Positions 24,564-32,914 of a DNA stretch of 48,304 bases are shown here, in pieces. The notes beneath the pieces are model-generated. The model was not told where the DNA came from and ran no database searches. It was given only the letters and a program-made list of their open reading frames with translations. The translations under genes were made by a program, and so were the position numbers. Position 1 is the first letter of the stretch. Every line of letters begins with the position of its first letter. Location of the stretch: NCBI GenBank assembly GCA_045640525.1, contig JAZUFE010000036.1, positions 1-48,304 on the forward strand, written 5' to 3'. This DNA comes from JAILLW01 sp045640525 (GTDB lineage: Bacteria > Bacillota > Clostridia > Lachnospirales > Lachnospiraceae).

Positions 24564-25478
24564 ATGAGCGAATGTAATCTTTGCCCAAGAAAGTGCAACA
24601 TTAATCGTGAAATCAAGCGAGGATATTGTAATTCTTCAAATACCGTATCTTTATCAAGGGCAGCACTTCATATGTGGGAAGAACCCTGCATAAGCGGTGC
24701 AAACGGCTCGGGGGCGATTTTTTTTGCAGGCTGTAACTTAAGGTGCATATTCTGTCAAAATCATGAAATATCATTCGAAAATCATGGTCTGGAAGTTACA
24801 ATCGACAGGCTGTCACAAATCATGACAGAACTTCAAAATCAAGGGGCAAATAATATAAATCTTGTTACCCCGACACATTATGCGAAACAAATAGCACAGG
24901 CTGTATATAAGGCAAAGGACATGGGATTACACATTCCGATTCTTTATAATACATCGGGATATGAAAGTGTGGATACGCTCAGATTGCTTGACGGATTAAT
25001 AGATATTTATCTTCCGGATCACAAATATATAAGTCCCGAATTGTCATATGCGTTTTCAAATGCGGCTGATTATCATGAAATTGCGGATGCTGCACTTAAA
25101 GAAATGGTGCGGCAGACAGGTCCGGCCGGATTTGATTGTGCGGGCATTATGCAACGGGGCGTGATTGTGCGCCACCTGGTTCTTCCTGGACACACCAAAG
25201 ACAGTAGGGAAGTAATCAAATATCTTTATGAAACTTTCAAAAACGAGATATACATAAGTATAATGAGTCAGTATACGCCAATAGCAAGGAATCTTGCCGG
25301 ATATGCCGAGAAATATCCCGAATTGATGCGTACCGTTACCAAACGCGAATATGAAAAGGTTGTCAATTATGCAATAGAACTCGGAATAGAGAAGGCCTTT
25401 GTACAAGACGGGGGAACTCAAAAGGAGAGTTTTATCCCTGCTTTTGACTATGAGGGAGTTATAAAGAATGAAGAATAA
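24564..25478 (+). CDS. PflA-related radical SAM protein (PflX-type)
   Basis: The 304-residue protein has an N-terminal Cys-rich segment (CNLCPRKCNINREIKRGYC) and then the radical SAM cluster motif AGCNLRCIFCQN (CxxxCxxC, about 55-65), typical of the pyruvate-formate-lyase-activating-enzyme-related PflX group. SAM-binding elements such as VTPTHYAKQI and SQYTPIARN follow. These enzymes bind a 4Fe-4S cluster and generate a 5'-deoxyadenosyl radical. The PflX group has no settled target. It starts three bases after the FMN-protein stop and overlaps the next gene by 11 bases, so it belongs to the same operon. Confidence 0.88.
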   Translation: MSECNLCPRKCNINREIKRGYCNSSNTVSLSRAALHMWEEPCISGANGSGAIFFAGCNLRCIFCQNHEISFENHGLEVTIDRLSQIMTELQNQGANNINLVTPTHYAKQIAQAVYKAKDMGLHIPILYNTSGYESVDTLRLLDGLIDIYLPDHKYISPELSYAFSNAADYHEIADAALKEMVRQTGPAGFDCAGIMQRGVIVRHLVLPGHTKDSREVIKYLYETFKNEIYISIMSQYTPIARNLAGYAEKYPELMRTVTKREYEKVVNYAIELGIEKAFVQDGGTQKESFIPAFDYEGVIKNEE

Positions 25479-25845
25479 ATCAAAGCTAAACGAAATAAGA
25501 GAACAGGCAAAGAATAAATCCTGTGCGACACAGACTAAACCTATAGGCGAATGGATATTTTTATCTTCAAAAGAAGTTGATGTTAAGGATTTGGAGCAGG
25601 CGGCAGGCGACGGATACAGCTGTCAGGTGTGGATTGAAGCCAAAGTTTTTGAAATAGAATTTGAAGAAGGCTGCATTGACTTTGAATATGGTGAATGCGA
25701 GCTGGAAGAAATTCAAAGTGTCTATTTTGTGTCATTTAAGACTGATATATATGAAAAGGCTGTTAGGGCGATGAAAACCATTGCCCAAAACACCGGAGGA
25801 TACTTTGTCGCGGATAACGATAAATGGGAACCGCGGATAGGTTAA
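25468..25845 (+). CDS. Conserved-looking small acidic protein of unknown function
   Basis: This 125-residue protein is not recognised. It has a short basic N-terminus, then alternating strands and helices (WIFLSSKEVDV, CQVWIEAKVFEIEFEEG, VYFVSFKTDIYEKAVRAMKTI) and a C-terminal GGYFVADNDKWEPRIG. No signal peptide or TM segment is present. The overlap of 11 bases with the radical SAM gene indicates coupled translation. It could be an accessory subunit, but nothing in the sequence shows this. Confidence 0.72.
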   Translation: MKNKSKLNEIREQAKNKSCATQTKPIGEWIFLSSKEVDVKDLEQAAGDGYSCQVWIEAKVFEIEFEEGCIDFEYGECELEEIQSVYFVSFKTDIYEKAVRAMKTIAQNTGGYFVADNDKWEPRIG

Positions 25846-25936
25846 TTTGTTTTAGTTCTTTTCTTTTTGACCAAAATGTTTTAGTATATTAAGTTGTGTA
25901 ACCCAAATACATATTTATAAATAAAGGAGTATTAAT

Positions 25937-27595
25937 ATGAATCTTTCACCACTTCAGAAGGCAAGATATGAGTACAGCCCTAAACTTCCGGGCATGCTCA
26001 GAAACGGTATCGCAGATATCTGCGTAAAGGAAGGAAATGACACGCAAAGTGTTGCGGATCAGGATAAGATTAAGGCACTTTTTCCCAACACATACGGTAA
26101 GAAGGAGATTACTTTCCAAAAAGGACAGAATACGGCAGCTGTTAAGAAACAGGTTGTAGGCGTTATTCTTTCAGGCGGACAGGCTCCCGGCGGACACAAC
26201 GTAGTTTGCGGTCTTTATGATGCACTTAAGGCAACCGACAAGAACAATGTTCTTTTGGGATTTAAGGGTGGCCCGAGCGGACTCCTTGATGATGATTTCA
26301 TTGAATTTGATGATGCATTTATCAATCAGTACAGAAATACAGGTGGTTTCGATATTATCGGTTCCGGAAGAACCAAACTTGAAACCAACGAGCAGTTTGC
26401 GGTAGTTGAAGAAGTTGCCAAGAAGCATGGCCTTACAGCAATCGTAATCATCGGTGGTGATGATTCAAATACAAATGCAGCCGTACTTGCAGAGTACATG
26501 GCAGCGAAGAATACAGGTGTTCAGGTTATCGGATGTCCCAAGACTATTGACGGTGACCTTAAGAACGAAGATATCGAAGCTTCATTCGGTTTCGATACAG
26601 CAACCAAGACATATTCAGAGCTTATCGGAAATATTGAAAGAGATGCCAATTCAGCTAAGAAGTACTGGCATTTCATCAAGGTTATGGGTAGATCTGCTTC
26701 TCACGTAGCATTGGAGTGTGCTCTTGAAACTCAGCCGAATATCTGTCTTATCGGTGAGGAAGTTGCAGCCAAGAAGATGTCTTTGGCACAGATTACAAAC
26801 TATATTGCAGATTCGGTAGAGAAGAGAGGCAATGCAGGTAACAACTTTGGTGTTGCCATTATTCCCGAGGGTATTGTTGAATTCGTTCCGGAGTTTTCTA
26901 AACTTATTGCCGAAATCAACGAACTTCTTGCAGGCAGCAAGACAGAAGAGTTCAATGCTCTTCCCGATTGGACAGCTAAATACAATTTCATCAAGAACGG
27001 ACTTACATCAGAATCGTTTGCAGTATTTGATATTCTTCCTCAGGGAATTCAGCAGCAGTTGTTCCTCGAAAGAGATCCTCACGGAAACGTTCAGGTTTCA
27101 CTTATCGAATCAGAGAAGCTTTTCTCAGAGATGGTTAAGAATGAACTTGCCAAGAGAAAGGCAGCAGGAACATACAAAGGAAAATTCGGAGCACAGCATC
27201 ACTTCTTTGGTTATGAAGGAAGATGTGCATTCCCTTCTAACTTTGATGCAGACTATTGTTACTCACTTGGTTACAATGCATTCATGCTTATTTCATATGG
27301 CTATACAGGATACCTTTCAAAGGTTTCAAATATTTCGAAGCCTGCTGATGAATGGGTTGCAGGTGGTATGCCTATTACCAAGATGATGAACATGGAAAGA
27401 AGAAACGGTGAAGATAAGCCGGTTATCAGAAAAGCACTTGTTGAACTTGACGGAAAGCCGTTCAAATACTTCGAGGCTAACAGAGAGAAATGGGCAGTTG
27501 AGACATGCTTCACATATCCGGGTGCCATTCAATACTACGGACCTGCCGAGGTATGTGACCTTACAACAAGAACTCTTGCTCTTGAAAAAGGTTGA
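25937..27595 (+). CDS. pfp: Diphosphate--fructose-6-phosphate 1-phosphotransferase
   Basis: The 552-residue enzyme belongs to the long PPi-dependent clade. It phosphorylates fructose 6-phosphate reversibly with pyrophosphate in glycolysis and gluconeogenesis. Seen motifs are SGGQAPGGHNVV (about 76), GGDDSNTNAA (about 173, where the second Asp of GGDD excludes ATP in favour of PPi), PKTIDGDLKN (about 199) and MGRSASH (about 253). Length and sequence agree with the clostridial and plant beta-like forms of about 550 residues. AAAGGAG precedes the ATG. Codon use is strongly biased toward frequent codons compared with its neighbours, which fits high expression. Confidence 0.95.
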   Translation: MNLSPLQKARYEYSPKLPGMLRNGIADICVKEGNDTQSVADQDKIKALFPNTYGKKEITFQKGQNTAAVKKQVVGVILSGGQAPGGHNVVCGLYDALKATDKNNVLLGFKGGPSGLLDDDFIEFDDAFINQYRNTGGFDIIGSGRTKLETNEQFAVVEEVAKKHGLTAIVIIGGDDSNTNAAVLAEYMAAKNTGVQVIGCPKTIDGDLKNEDIEASFGFDTATKTYSELIGNIERDANSAKKYWHFIKVMGRSASHVALECALETQPNICLIGEEVAAKKMSLAQITNYIADSVEKRGNAGNNFGVAIIPEGIVEFVPEFSKLIAEINELLAGSKTEEFNALPDWTAKYNFIKNGLTSESFAVFDILPQGIQQQLFLERDPHGNVQVSLIESEKLFSEMVKNELAKRKAAGTYKGKFGAQHHFFGYEGRCAFPSNFDADYCYSLGYNAFMLISYGYTGYLSKVSNISKPADEWVAGGMPITKMMNMERRNGEDKPVIRKALVELDGKPFKYFEANREKWAVETCFTYPGAIQYYGPAEVCDLTTRTLALEKG

Positions 27596-27625
27596 TTGGG
27601 TACAAACTAGGGGGAGGTTACCAAA

Positions 27626-28552
27626 ATGGCTATGAGATTAATTACAAGATCTGATTTTGACGGACTTGCCTGCGGGGCACTTTTGCTTGAAGCCGGAGTT
27701 ATCGATACTTGGAAATTTGCGCATCCAAAGGATTTGCAGGACGGATTGGTAGAAGTTAACGAAAACGATTGTCTTGCGAATGTACCTTATGTTCCGGGAT
27801 GCGGATTATGGTTTGATCACCATTCAAGTGAACATGAGAGACTTGAACTTGCCGGAAAATATAAGGGAGAAAGTCGCATTACTCCTTCGTGTGCCAGAAT
27901 CATATATGAGTACTACGGAGGCAAAGAGAAGTTTCCTAATTTCGATGATCTGATGATAGCGGTGGATAAGGTGGATTCGGGTAATCTTACGATAGACGAA
28001 ATACTTAATCCAACAGGCTGGATTCTGGTCGGATTCTTAATGGATCCAAGAACGGGACTCGGAAGATGGCGTCAGTTCACAGTGTCGAATTATCAATTAA
28101 TGGAAAAGCTGATGGTAGCCTGCAAGGATAAATCCACCGAAGAGATTTTGGATATGCCCGATGTTAAAGAGCGTATCGAAATATACAATGAGCAGACGGA
28201 AAAATTCAAAAAGATGGTTTTGGATCATTCCCAAACGAAGGGCAACTTACTGATAACGGATTTGCGTGGTGTGGATCCGATATACACATGTAATAGATTC
28301 ATGGTTTACAGTATGTTCCCGGAACAGAATATTTCTGCATGGATTGTAAACGGACGTGGCGGACTGGGCTGTTCTGCAGCGGTAGGTTACAGTATTATAA
28401 ACAAGACCAGTAACGTTAACGTAGGCAGTTTGATGCTTAAATACAATGGCGGTGGTCATCAAAAGGTGGGAACCTGCCAGTTCTCAGACGAGACAATGGC
28501 GGAAGGTCTTCCCAAAATGCTTGAAGAATTGACTCTTCTTGCCAATCAATAG
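27626..28552 (+). CDS. DHH family phosphoesterase
   Basis: The 308-residue protein has the DHH-family metal motifs RSDFDGLACG (about 8-17), WFDHHSSE (about 67-74) and, at the end, the DHHA1-like substrate loop GGGHQKVGTCQF (about 272-283). Members hydrolyse nanoRNA, cyclic dinucleotide products or polyphosphate. The precise substrate is not readable, and the unusually short central metal motifs resemble the exopolyphosphatase-like clostridial group. GGGGGAGG precedes the ATG. It follows the PPi-PFK gene by 30 bases and is followed by a strong hairpin terminator. Confidence 0.85.
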   Translation: MAMRLITRSDFDGLACGALLLEAGVIDTWKFAHPKDLQDGLVEVNENDCLANVPYVPGCGLWFDHHSSEHERLELAGKYKGESRITPSCARIIYEYYGGKEKFPNFDDLMIAVDKVDSGNLTIDEILNPTGWILVGFLMDPRTGLGRWRQFTVSNYQLMEKLMVACKDKSTEEILDMPDVKERIEIYNEQTEKFKKMVLDHSQTKGNLLITDLRGVDPIYTCNRFMVYSMFPEQNISAWIVNGRGGLGCSAAVGYSIINKTSNVNVGSLMLKYNGGGHQKVGTCQFSDETMAEGLPKMLEELTLLANQ

Positions 28553-28561
28553 TTTATTGCG

Positions 28562-28616
28562 CCTCACTATTAACAGTCATTTGTGAAATGATTGTTAAAT
28601 AGTGGGGTGTTTTTCT
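28562..28616 (+). terminator. Terminator after the PPi-PFK/DHH operon
   Basis: A long imperfect inverted repeat (28562-28582 with 28586-28607, including CACTATT/AATAGTG and TCATTT/AAATGA) runs into TTTTTC. Its position just after the DHH stop fits Rho-independent termination. Confidence 0.85.
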
Positions 28617-28652
28617 TAATTCATGTCATTGAAAATGAGAAAGGAAGGTATT

Positions 28653-29675
28653 ATGAAAAGGGCGTTGTTTATCGGTGGAACCGGAACAATCAGTATGGCA
28701 ATAACAAGACGTATTGCAAAGGATGATGATTGGGAGTTATACGTATTGAATCGGGGCAGCAGAACGGCGGAACTTCCGGATAATGTTAAAACAATACAGG
28801 CGGATATCAATGATGAAGCGGCTGTTAAGGAAGCTGTCAAAGACATGACTTTTGACTGCGTGGGTGAATTTATCGGATTTGTCCCCGAGCAGATTGAGAG
28901 GGACATTCGGTTGTTCGCAGGCAAAACAAAGCAGTATATTTATATAAGTTCAGCTTCTGCGTATAACAAACCCTGTGCCGACTATGTAATCAGTGAGGGA
29001 ACTTCACTTGCCAATAAGTATTGGGAGTATTCGAGAAACAAAATTGCATGCGAAGAACTGTTGATGAAAGAGTTCAGAGAAAATGCGTTTCCGGTTACAA
29101 TTGTAAGACCTTCGCACACTTATGATGAGCGTTCGGTTCCGCTCGGAGTTCACGGAAGCAGGGGAAGCTATCAGGTAGTAAAGAGAATGCTTGAAGGTAA
29201 ACCGGTAATTGTTCACGGTGACGGAACTTCATTATGGACAATGACCTTTAATGAGGACTTTGCCAAGGCTTATACGGGATTAATGGCTAACCCGCATGCA
29301 ATCGGTGAAGCATTCCAAATTACAGGTGACGAAACTCTTACTTGGAATCAAATCTATGAGACAATTGCCAAAGCGTTGGGAGTAGAGTATAAGCCGTACT
29401 ATGTGTCTTCGATGTTCCTGGCCCAAGCCGGTAACTTTGATTTCTTGGGAAGCCTGGTTGGTGATAAAGCAAATTCGGTTGTTTTCGACAATTCCAAATT
29501 GAAAAGAGCCGTACCCGGATATACACCGAACATACGCTTTGAACAGGGCGTTAAGAAAATCTTGGATTATATAGAGGCGCATCCGGAATTGAAAGTCGAG
29601 GATCCCGAGTTTGATGAATGGTGCGACAAGGTTATAGAGAATCTTGAAGAAGCAAAAGAAAGAATTAGAAAGTAA
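28653..29675 (+). CDS. NAD(P)-dependent epimerase/dehydratase (SDR family)
   Basis: The 340-residue protein is an extended short-chain dehydrogenase. The Rossmann motif is GGTGTISMAITRR (about 7-19), the active-site region YIYISSASAYNKP (about 103-115) contains the catalytic Ser, and the Rossmann tail IVRPSHTYD is present. The usual YxxxK appears as YSRNK (about 129-133), which supplies the catalytic Tyr and Lys. It probably acts on a nucleotide sugar or related compound. ATG 28653 is preferred to 28623 because AAGGAAGG is positioned five bases upstream. The stop overlaps the next start as TAATG. Confidence 0.88.
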   Translation: MKRALFIGGTGTISMAITRRIAKDDDWELYVLNRGSRTAELPDNVKTIQADINDEAAVKEAVKDMTFDCVGEFIGFVPEQIERDIRLFAGKTKQYIYISSASAYNKPCADYVISEGTSLANKYWEYSRNKIACEELLMKEFRENAFPVTIVRPSHTYDERSVPLGVHGSRGSYQVVKRMLEGKPVIVHGDGTSLWTMTFNEDFAKAYTGLMANPHAIGEAFQITGDETLTWNQIYETIAKALGVEYKPYYVSSMFLAQAGNFDFLGSLVGDKANSVVFDNSKLKRAVPGYTPNIRFEQGVKKILDYIEAHPELKVEDPEFDEWCDKVIENLEEAKERIRK

Positions 29676-30490
29676 TGAAAGCCACAATACTGATTGATAA
29701 TATATCAAAAAACGAATTGCATAGTGAATGGGGATTGGCTGTGTATGTAGAACACAACGGTCACAAAATACTGTTGGATTCGGGTTCTACAGGTATCTTT
29801 GTTAGAAATGCCCAAATGCTGGGAATTAATCTTGATGAAATTGAGCATGTGACATTGTCGCATGCTCATTATGACCATTCCGACGGCATTCCGACATTCA
29901 TGGATGAGTTTAAAGGTGCCAAACTCTATTTGCGTGAAGGAACAAAAGAAAACTGTTATCGAAAACTTTTCTTATGGAAGAATAAGTATATCGGTATTCA
30001 AAAGGGAACACTTGACAGTTATTCCGACAGAATTGTTTATGTGTCGGGGGACTATGAATTGGAAAAAGATATTTATCTGATTCCGCACAAAACGCCTAAT
30101 TTGGGCCTAATAGGCAAGAAGGCCAAGATGTATGTTGAAAAAGACGGAAAACTTGTTCCGGATGATTTTAGTCATGAACAAAGTCTTGTAATAAGAACCG
30201 CAAAAGGCCTGTGTGTGTTTAACAGTTGTTCGCACGGCGGTGCGGATAATATCATTAATGAAATTACAGATACATTTCCCGATGAGAAAGTATATGCTAT
30301 CGTTGGCGGATTCCATTTATTCCTGTCCTCCGAAAAAGATATCAGAGCATTGGCTCAAAGAATACGTGAGACGAATATTGACAAGGTGTATACCGGACAT
30401 TGTACGGGTAAAAGGGCCTTTGATATTCTCAAGAATGAATTGGGAGATAAGGCAGAACAATTGTATTCCGGACTTGATATAATAATTTGA
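29675..30490 (+). CDS. MBL-fold metallo-hydrolase
   Basis: The 271-residue protein has the metallo-beta-lactamase motif LSHAHYDHSDG (HxHxDH, about 62-72), followed by SCSHGG (about 186), GGFHL and TGHCTG, which supply the remaining metal ligands. The organisation resembles the 7,8-dihydropterin-methyl-aminobenzene-phosphate synthase-like subgroup, but the reaction is not determined here. The start codon shares one base with the stop of the epimerase gene (TAATG), so the two are translated together. Cytoplasmic, no signal peptide. Confidence 0.88.
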   Translation: MKATILIDNISKNELHSEWGLAVYVEHNGHKILLDSGSTGIFVRNAQMLGINLDEIEHVTLSHAHYDHSDGIPTFMDEFKGAKLYLREGTKENCYRKLFLWKNKYIGIQKGTLDSYSDRIVYVSGDYELEKDIYLIPHKTPNLGLIGKKAKMYVEKDGKLVPDDFSHEQSLVIRTAKGLCVFNSCSHGGADNIINEITDTFPDEKVYAIVGGFHLFLSSEKDIRALAQRIRETNIDKVYTGHCTGKRAFDILKNELGDKAEQLYSGLDIII

Positions 30491-30515
30491 CAATGCGAAC
30501 ACGCGTTTGTATAAT
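30487..30515 (+). promoter_or_regulatory. Consensus sigma-A promoter of the DNA-repair pair
   Basis: TTGACA (30487-30492) and TATAAT (30510-30515) are both perfect and are separated by exactly 17 bases. Transcription should start near 30522, which rules out a start codon inside the promoter and supports ATG 30573. Confidence 0.9.
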
Positions 30516-30572
30516 AGTATCGAACATATGTTCCAAGGCGCTTATGCAGCCTCGGATGATGGGAGAGAGACT

Positions 30573-32048
30573 ATGTACGAACTTAAAAACGATTATTCTT
30601 TAGATCAGAAACTTGAGATACTTTCGGATGCCGCCAAATATGACGTTGCCTGTACATCAAGCGGCGTCGACAGACGCGGCAAGGAAGGATATCTTGGGAA
30701 TTCCTGTGCGGCAGGGGTCTGCCATTCTTTTGCGGCAGACGGAAGATGCATATCTTTACTGAAAATCCTGATGACGAATCATTGTATATATGATTGCAAG
30801 TATTGCAAAAATCGCGCTTCAAACGACGTTGAGCGCGCTATTTTTACGCCCGAAGAGATTTGCACGTTGACGATGGAGTTTTACAAACGAAATTATATTG
30901 AGGGTTTGTTCCTAAGCTCCGGAGTTATTAAAAATCCCGATTATACAATGGAAAAAATGTGTGAGGCATTGCGACTTTTGCGTACCAAGTATAAGTTTAA
31001 CGGATACATTCATATCAAGGCAATTCCGGGAGCATCGGGGGAACTGTTGTATTCAGCGGGGCTTCTTGCGGACAGAATCAGTATTAATATGGAATTGCCG
31101 ACGCAGTCATCACTTCGGAAACTTGCCCCCAATAAGACAATGCAGACCATACTTACTCCAATGAATCAGATTTCAAGTACAATCGCAAGTCACAGGGTTG
31201 CTGTCGGTAAGGATGCAAGAATGGACAGGGCGTTGATTAATCAGCACCTTAATAACAGTATTTTCGGAAGCAGCAATTCTAAAAGTGGCGATAAATATAT
31301 AACCGGTTCCGAAAGAATACTACTTTCGGATAATGACAGATTTATGTATCCTGCGACGCGAAACGATGGCCTTTTGAAGCGTCCGTTCGCTGCAGCAGGC
31401 CAGAGTACCCAGATGATAATAGGTGCTACCGATGAAACTGACTTGGAACTTATTCGAACCACTCAGAGCCTTTATCGGTCGTTTGATCTAAAGAGAGTTT
31501 TCTTTTCGGGATATGTGCCGATTAATGAAGATGATTTGCTTCCCGAAATCGGAACTCCCGTCCCTCTTCTTAGGGAGCACAGATTATATCAGGCGGATTT
31601 TCTTCTTAGATACTACGGATTTCAGGCCGAAGAATTGCTTACAACCAAGAACCCGTATTTTGATAATATGATTGACCCCAAGTGTAATTGGGCGCTGCTT
31701 CATTTGGATAAATTTCCCATTGAAGTTAATCGGGCAACCTATGATGAGCTTTTGAGAGTTCCCGGAATCGGACCTACCGGAGTGACCAAAATTATGGCGG
31801 CGCGAAAATACGGACACATAACTTTTGAAATGCTTAAGCGCATGCGGATCGTTTTGAAACGGGCACAATTCTTTATTACCTGTGACGGAAAGATGCTTAA
31901 TCGTATTCCGATAGAAGACAGATTCATCAGAAACTGCCTTATAGATAATGAAAAACCGGAGATTGCCAAAATTCAGGGTGAAGATATGAGTTTCCGACAG
32001 ATGAGCCTGTTTACTGATTTCGGATATCAAAAGACTACGGCAGGGTGA
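30573..32048 (+). CDS. Putative DNA modification/repair radical SAM protein (TIGR03916-type)
   Basis: The 491-residue protein has the family start LEILSDAAKYDVACTSSG and the radical SAM motif NHCIYDCKYCKNR (CxxxCxxC, about 71-78). The C-terminal helix-hairpin-helix LRVPGIGPTGVTKIMAARK suggests DNA binding. It is a member of the family annotated as putative DNA modification/repair radical SAM protein, which habitually sits beside the TIGR03915/DUF4130 gene found next. The chemistry is unproven. ATG 30573 is selected because GGGAGAGAG lies upstream and the consensus promoter at 30487-30515 excludes an earlier TTG at 30507 and makes ATG 30528 unlikely. Confidence 0.9.
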   Translation: MYELKNDYSLDQKLEILSDAAKYDVACTSSGVDRRGKEGYLGNSCAAGVCHSFAADGRCISLLKILMTNHCIYDCKYCKNRASNDVERAIFTPEEICTLTMEFYKRNYIEGLFLSSGVIKNPDYTMEKMCEALRLLRTKYKFNGYIHIKAIPGASGELLYSAGLLADRISINMELPTQSSLRKLAPNKTMQTILTPMNQISSTIASHRVAVGKDARMDRALINQHLNNSIFGSSNSKSGDKYITGSERILLSDNDRFMYPATRNDGLLKRPFAAAGQSTQMIIGATDETDLELIRTTQSLYRSFDLKRVFFSGYVPINEDDLLPEIGTPVPLLREHRLYQADFLLRYYGFQAEELLTTKNPYFDNMIDPKCNWALLHLDKFPIEVNRATYDELLRVPGIGPTGVTKIMAARKYGHITFEMLKRMRIVLKRAQFFITCDGKMLNRIPIEDRFIRNCLIDNEKPEIAKIQGEDMSFRQMSLFTDFGYQKTTAG

Positions 32049-32069
32049 CAGGAAGGATGGAATGATGCT

Positions 32070-32825
32070 ATGACTATATATTCATGTGAAGCGGATTTGG
32101 TTTCCATGCTGACGTGTATCTACGTTGCATGGGCATCAGGTTTGGGACATAGAAACGTTGAATTGAGACTTGAGCCGATTGAACAATATACATTGTTTGA
32201 CGAATATGTTCATGTGGACGCAGATTATCAGAAAGCGCAAAGTGTCACCGATTCTGTTAAACGGAAAATATCACCGTATTTTTACAGCCAATTGTCGTAT
32301 AATGCGATGTCATATGAGGCAGATGTTCTTGATAATATGTACAGAGTTATGATTCTGGGATTTGCATATGGCCCTGAAGTACTTAAAAGATATGAGTTTA
32401 GGGATATTATGCGGTTTTCGGAAATTCATACGCGCCTCGGTAAAGAGGCATGTCATTTCAAAGAATTCCTCAGATTTCATCAGATACGTGAGGATTTGTA
32501 TATTGCCCATGTTGAGCCCAAAAGCAGAATCATATGGGCCCTTTCGGAAGATTTTTCAGACAGAATGCCTTCCGAGAATTGGATGATTGTTGATGATACT
32601 CATAAGATAGCCGCCGTTCATCAAAAGAATGAAGAGAGCTATTTTCAAAAACTTTCCGAAGACGAATATGATAGGCTCCTTCTAACCGAGAAGCAGAATG
32701 ATGAATTTACGGATTTGTGGAAATTGTTTTTTGAGACCATTGCAATTAAGGAGCGTGCCAATGCCAAATGTCAGCGGAATTTGTTCCCTGTTTGGAAGCG
32801 GAAGCATGCCGTGGAATTCATGTAG
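32070..32825 (+). CDS. TIGR03915/DUF4130 family putative DNA repair protein
   Basis: The 251-residue protein shows the family features: an N-terminal segment SCEADLVSMLTCIYVAW, a central FREIMR-like RDIMRFSEIHTRLG, and the C-terminal RNLFPVWKRKHAVEFM region. The DUF4130 domain is related to uracil-DNA-glycosylase-like folds and is found almost only next to the radical SAM partner encoded upstream. Together they are thought to process a DNA lesion or modified base. It begins 21 bases after its partner and is the last gene of the operon. Confidence 0.9.
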   Translation: MTIYSCEADLVSMLTCIYVAWASGLGHRNVELRLEPIEQYTLFDEYVHVDADYQKAQSVTDSVKRKISPYFYSQLSYNAMSYEADVLDNMYRVMILGFAYGPEVLKRYEFRDIMRFSEIHTRLGKEACHFKEFLRFHQIREDLYIAHVEPKSRIIWALSEDFSDRMPSENWMIVDDTHKIAAVHQKNEESYFQKLSEDEYDRLLLTEKQNDEFTDLWKLFFETIAIKERANAKCQRNLFPVWKRKHAVEFM

Positions 32826-32829
32826 AATT

Positions 32830-32858
32830 TTGACAATGAAATGCGTAGCTTATATAGT
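32830..32858 (+). promoter_or_regulatory. Promoter of the RsmH-type gene
   Basis: TTGACA (32830-32835) and TATAGT (32853-32858) are separated by 17 bases. This makes the RsmH-like gene at 32915 its own transcription unit. Confidence 0.8.
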
Positions 32859-32914
32859 TAATGTGTATATAAACAGATATGGTTTGAACCGTTTTGATTT
32901 TGGAGAGATGATTT

